From the NCBI GenBank assembly GCA_963824415.1, contig CAWGPM010000001.1:62001-126000 (forward strand): a DNA stretch of 64,000 nt, written 5' to 3'. The notes beneath the pieces were generated by a model. That model ran no database searches, was not told the DNA's origin, and saw nothing but the letters and a program-made list of their open reading frames with translations. A program made the position numbers and the translations under genes. Source of the DNA: JABDQA01 sp963824415 (lineage in GTDB: Bacteria; Desulfobacterota; Desulfobulbia; Desulfobulbales; Desulfocapsaceae). This document shows, piece by piece, positions 61,714-64,000 of the stretch (its first letter is position 1; each line of letters begins with the position of its first letter).

Positions 61714-62706
61714 ATGGAACATATAATCGGCCTGCTCCATAACGAGCCGATCCCTTCCGGGCAACCGAACTGGGAATCATCCGCAGACGTTATGGCCCAG
61801 GTGGAGGCAATAGAGCGCGCGCTTGCAGACCTTGGCCGTCCCAGCAGGCGTATCGCCTTCACCAGGGACCTGGAGCGCTTCGTCAAGACGGTGAGGAAGA
61901 GCCAGATCGGCGCTGCCGTCAATCTCTGCGAGACGGTGGACGATGATCCGCAGTTCGCCGGCCATCCGGCGGCGGTGCTCGAATTGCTCGGCCTGCCATT
62001 CAGCGGCTCGCCATCGGCGGCGATCATCTCATCGACCGACAAGCATCTGGCAAAACTGCTCCTCAAAGGGGCCGGCATTCAAACCCCTTCTTCACTGCTC
62101 TATGACGGAGCATTTGAATCTAATCCCGAGACCCTGCATTTTCCGGTGATCCTCAAGCCGCAGCTTCAGGACGCGAGCATCGGTATAGATCAGGAATCCG
62201 TCATCGTCTCTGCTGCGCAGCTCTATGCCCGAAGCGAGGATTTCTACCGCACCTTCGGACCGTTTCTGGTTGAGGAGTTTATCGGCGGCAGGGAGTTCAA
62301 TGTGTCCGTGATCGGCAACTCCCGTCTGCAGGTCATGCCGATCGCAGAAATAGATTTCTCCGGATTTCCGAAGGAACTGTTCAACATCGTCGGCTATCGC
62401 GCCAAGTGGGATTCCGATTCTGTGGAGTACCGGGAGACCAGAAGGATCTTTCCGGCTCTGAGCGACCTCATGCAGGAGCAGCTTGCCGCTGTTGCACGGC
62501 GCTGCTACCGTCTTTTCGGGCTGCGCGACTATGGCCGTATCGATGTCCGGGTCGATGGAGAAGGCCGGGTGTATGTACTTGAAGTCAACGCCAACCCCTG
62601 CTTGAGCCCGGATGCAGGGTTTGCCGCCGCAGTCCGGCAGGCTGGCATCGATTACCATGGCATGGTAGAGCAACTACTCGAATTTGTGGACAATCGATGC
62701 GTATAA
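61714..62706 (+). CDS. D-Ala-D-Ala-ligase-like ATP-grasp enzyme 2
   Basis: This 330-residue protein is related to but clearly different from the first ATP-grasp. It starts MEHIIGLLHNEPIPSGQPNWES and has FPVILKPQLQDASIGID (ATP loop), LVEEFIGGREFNVSVIG and VLEVNANPCLSPDAGFA (Mg site). The first domain contains NLCETVDDDPQF, with an acidic patch. The ATG is 2 bases after the first ATP-grasp stop, and the 3' end overlaps the GNAT gene by ten bases. Two different ligases suggest a product of at least three joined units, or two alternative ligations. Substrates unknown. Confidence 0.85.
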   Translation: MEHIIGLLHNEPIPSGQPNWESSADVMAQVEAIERALADLGRPSRRIAFTRDLERFVKTVRKSQIGAAVNLCETVDDDPQFAGHPAAVLELLGLPFSGSPSAAIISSTDKHLAKLLLKGAGIQTPSSLLYDGAFESNPETLHFPVILKPQLQDASIGIDQESVIVSAAQLYARSEDFYRTFGPFLVEEFIGGREFNVSVIGNSRLQVMPIAEIDFSGFPKELFNIVGYRAKWDSDSVEYRETRRIFPALSDLMQEQLAAVARRCYRLFGLRDYGRIDVRVDGEGRVYVLEVNANPCLSPDAGFAAAVRQAGIDYHGMVEQLLEFVDNRCV

Positions 62707-63176
62707 CACTTTCCGTTGCGCCGATCACCAGTCAGGATCGGGACGGGGTTCTGCAGATCACTCGAATGCAGAGGAATTTTCTGGATTGCGAGATTGCCAT
62801 TGCCGTCGAGGTAATTGACGGCTCACTCACTTCCACGGGTGACTATCACACCCTGGTGGCGCATGACGGCCAGAAGCGGGTTTTGGGGTTTCTCAGCTTT
62901 GGCGCCGTGCCGCTGACCGAAAACCGCTTCGATCTCTACTGGATCGCTGTCGACCCCGGTGCCGGCAGGTCGGGTATCGGCACACGCCTGCTGGAGGAGA
63001 TGGAAACTCGTCTCCGCCGCAATGGTTCCGGGCATATCTATATAGACACTTCCTCAACGCAAGGATATCTGGCTGCCAGGAAATTTTATGAAAAAAATGG
63101 TTATCAGGCCGTCGCCCATCTGAAAGATTTCTATCGGTTGGGGGACGACAAGATAATCTATCGGAAAATATACTAA
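62697..63176 (+). CDS. GNAT-family N-acetyltransferase
   Basis: This 159-residue protein has the GNAT acetyl-CoA motif A in DLYWIAVDPGAGRSGIGTRLLEEME, and the B region in AARKFYEKNGYQAVAHLKDFY. The N-terminal strand pair includes HTLVAHDGQKRVLGFLSFG. It would acetylate an amine, most simply an amino group of beta-lysine or the ligated product. It is much shorter than AblB, the beta-lysine acetyltransferase of the Nepsilon-acetyl-beta-lysine pathway, and does not look like it. It is coupled to its neighbours by overlap and a one-base gap. Confidence 0.85.
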   Translation: MRITLSVAPITSQDRDGVLQITRMQRNFLDCEIAIAVEVIDGSLTSTGDYHTLVAHDGQKRVLGFLSFGAVPLTENRFDLYWIAVDPGAGRSGIGTRLLEEMETRLRRNGSGHIYIDTSSTQGYLAARKFYEKNGYQAVAHLKDFYRLGDDKIIYRKIY

Positions 63177-63177
63177 A

Positions 63178-64000
63178 ATGTTCAGAATCAGGAGAATATA
63201 CGATAACACCCTGTCGATAGACCGTGACGCCATCGCCGATGTTCAGACGATCCTGCGGCAGCAGTTTCCCGATCTCATCGACAGTGAAATCACCAGTCTT
63301 GAAGCTAAGCTCGCCAATCCGCTTAAATACAAATTCAAGACCATCCTCTTCATAGCGGAAAACAGCAGGCGCCGGATCAAGGGGTTCGCGATTCTCAATA
63401 ACGCTTCGGACCTCGACTTCTGCTATCTCGATTTCATCTCGGTCGAGCCCAGGACCACCGGTGGAATCGGCAGCGCTCTCTACACCAGGGCTCGGGAGGA
63501 GGCCAGGTCGGTTGGGGCGGCGGGCATCTTCCTCGAGTGTCTGCCCGATGACCCGGCTCTCTGCCGGGACAAGACCGTTCTCAGGCAGAACAGGGCCCGG
63601 CTCAGGTTCTACGAGCGCTTCGACGTGCTGCCCATTGCCAATACCGCCTATGAAACGCCGCTCGATCCGGATGACGACTGCCCGCCGTATCTTTTGTTCG
63701 ACGGACTCGGAAAAACTACCCGGCTCGACTGCAACTTCGCCAGGAAGGCGGTGTACGCCATATTGACGCGAAAATACGGCAAGCGCTGCCCGGAGGGCTA
63801 CATACATCTGGTTGTCGAATCGTTCAGGGACGACCCGGTTCTGTTGCGGGCCCGGCGCTATAACGCCAAGCCAGAGCCTGAGAACCCGCCTGATGGCGTG
63901 ATCAGCATTGACAGGCGCATCGCCCTCGTCGTCAACGAGAGACACGATATCCATCATGTGCACGAGCGCGGCTATGTTGAAGCGCCTGTGCGTATTTCTT
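63178..64000 (+). CDS. GNAT domain fused to start of histone-deacetylase-like domain, 3' end outside window
   Basis: The frame is open from the ATG at 63178, one base after the GNAT stop, to the end of the window (274 codons). Residues about 1-190 are a second, divergent GNAT domain, with FCYLDFISVEPRTTGGIGSALYTRAREEA (motif A) and RLRFYERFDVLPI. After a bridge (residues about 190-245), IALVVNERHDIHHVHERGYVEAP matches the first strand and substrate-entry region of class II histone deacetylase/acetylpolyamine amidohydrolase proteins. The catalytic His and Zn motifs would lie past the window. An acetyltransferase joined to a deacetylase is unusual. Its part in the kam cluster is likely but unproven. 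Confidence 0.75.
   Translation, partial: MFRIRRIYDNTLSIDRDAIADVQTILRQQFPDLIDSEITSLEAKLANPLKYKFKTILFIAENSRRRIKGFAILNNASDLDFCYLDFISVEPRTTGGIGSALYTRAREEARSVGAAGIFLECLPDDPALCRDKTVLRQNRARLRFYERFDVLPIANTAYETPLDPDDDCPPYLLFDGLGKTTRLDCNFARKAVYAILTRKYGKRCPEGYIHLVVESFRDDPVLLRARRYNAKPEPENPPDGVISIDRRIALVVNERHDIHHVHERGYVEAPVRIS

Noticed and set aside
62697..63176. Call of the GNAT as beta-lysine acetyltransferase AblB
   Set aside because: AblB is considerably longer and the motifs around the acetyl-CoA loop do not match what I know of it. Only the KamA neighbour suggests it.
62893..63963. Long open frame (356 codons) on the minus strand near the window end
   Set aside because: The plus strand here encodes the GNAT-deacetylase fusion with recognisable motifs. 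The antisense frame has no domain features.
1..64000. CRISPR array, rRNA operon, intact prophage or intact insertion sequence
   Set aside because: No regularly spaced repeats, no rRNA-like sequence, and no intact transposase or phage structural gene was found in either strand.

Overview
The window is a continuous piece of a bacterial chromosome. It probably comes from a sulfate-reducing or related anaerobic Gram-negative bacterium of the Desulfobacterota, perhaps Desulfobulbales. This is inferred from the mix of a Gram-negative dcw cluster, a four-subunit 2-oxoacid:ferredoxin oxidoreductase, rhodanese-fused CoA-disulfide-reductase-like flavoproteins, TRAP transport and a KamA cluster. No rRNA or species marker is present, so the assignment is tentative.

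Positions 1-11289 hold the distal dcw cell-wall and division cluster: murF (5' end cut off), mraY, a 51-residue membrane ORF, murD, murG, murC, murB, ftsQ, ftsA and ftsZ. murD and murG overlap directly, so ftsW is missing from its usual slot, and ddl is also absent from this stretch. Positions 11315-16049 continue on the same strand with a radical SAM protein, an orphan sensor kinase and a FetAB-type ABC pair. Positions 16270-34754 are ordinary G+C-rich housekeeping DNA: a flavoprotein-rhodanese fusion, a PHP phosphoesterase, a Cys-cluster protein, a pabB-pabC fusion, a four-gene nagZ operon on the minus strand, a diguanylate cyclase, a uvrD-folC-HNH-M23 run, a Tat-exported molybdoenzyme, thiol peroxidase and a lytic transglycosylase. 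cbpA-cbpM and tRNA-Arg(CCG) follow.

From the tRNA (36771) to a tRNA 3'-end-like fragment in the same orientation (59064-59092), base composition drops visibly and the gene content becomes accessory. An integrase remnant lies close to the tRNA. I read this as a decayed integrated island of about 22 kb. It carries porGDAB, a branched-chain aminotransferase, an XRE-cupin regulator and a MaoC protein. Next comes an IclR-controlled catabolic operon (TRAP dctPQM, an enzyme of unknown family, and a D-cysteine desulfhydrase/cysteate lyase-type PLP enzyme). The rest is a hydrolase, a thioesterase, an iron-type ABC importer and a second flavoprotein-rhodanese. A family of palindromic MITE-like repeats lies at its left edge.

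From 59496 to the window end, G+C-rich DNA returns with a tight cluster: lysine 2,3-aminomutase, two different D-Ala-D-Ala-ligase-like ATP-grasp enzymes, a GNAT, and a GNAT fused to the start of a histone-deacetylase-like domain that runs off the window. The aminomutase keeps the residues that recognise lysine. The cluster therefore looks like a pathway that makes beta-lysine, ligates it into a small peptide-like product and acetylates or deacetylates it. This is the best candidate in the window for an undescribed system. The island's catabolic operon with its unrecognised 416-residue protein is the second.
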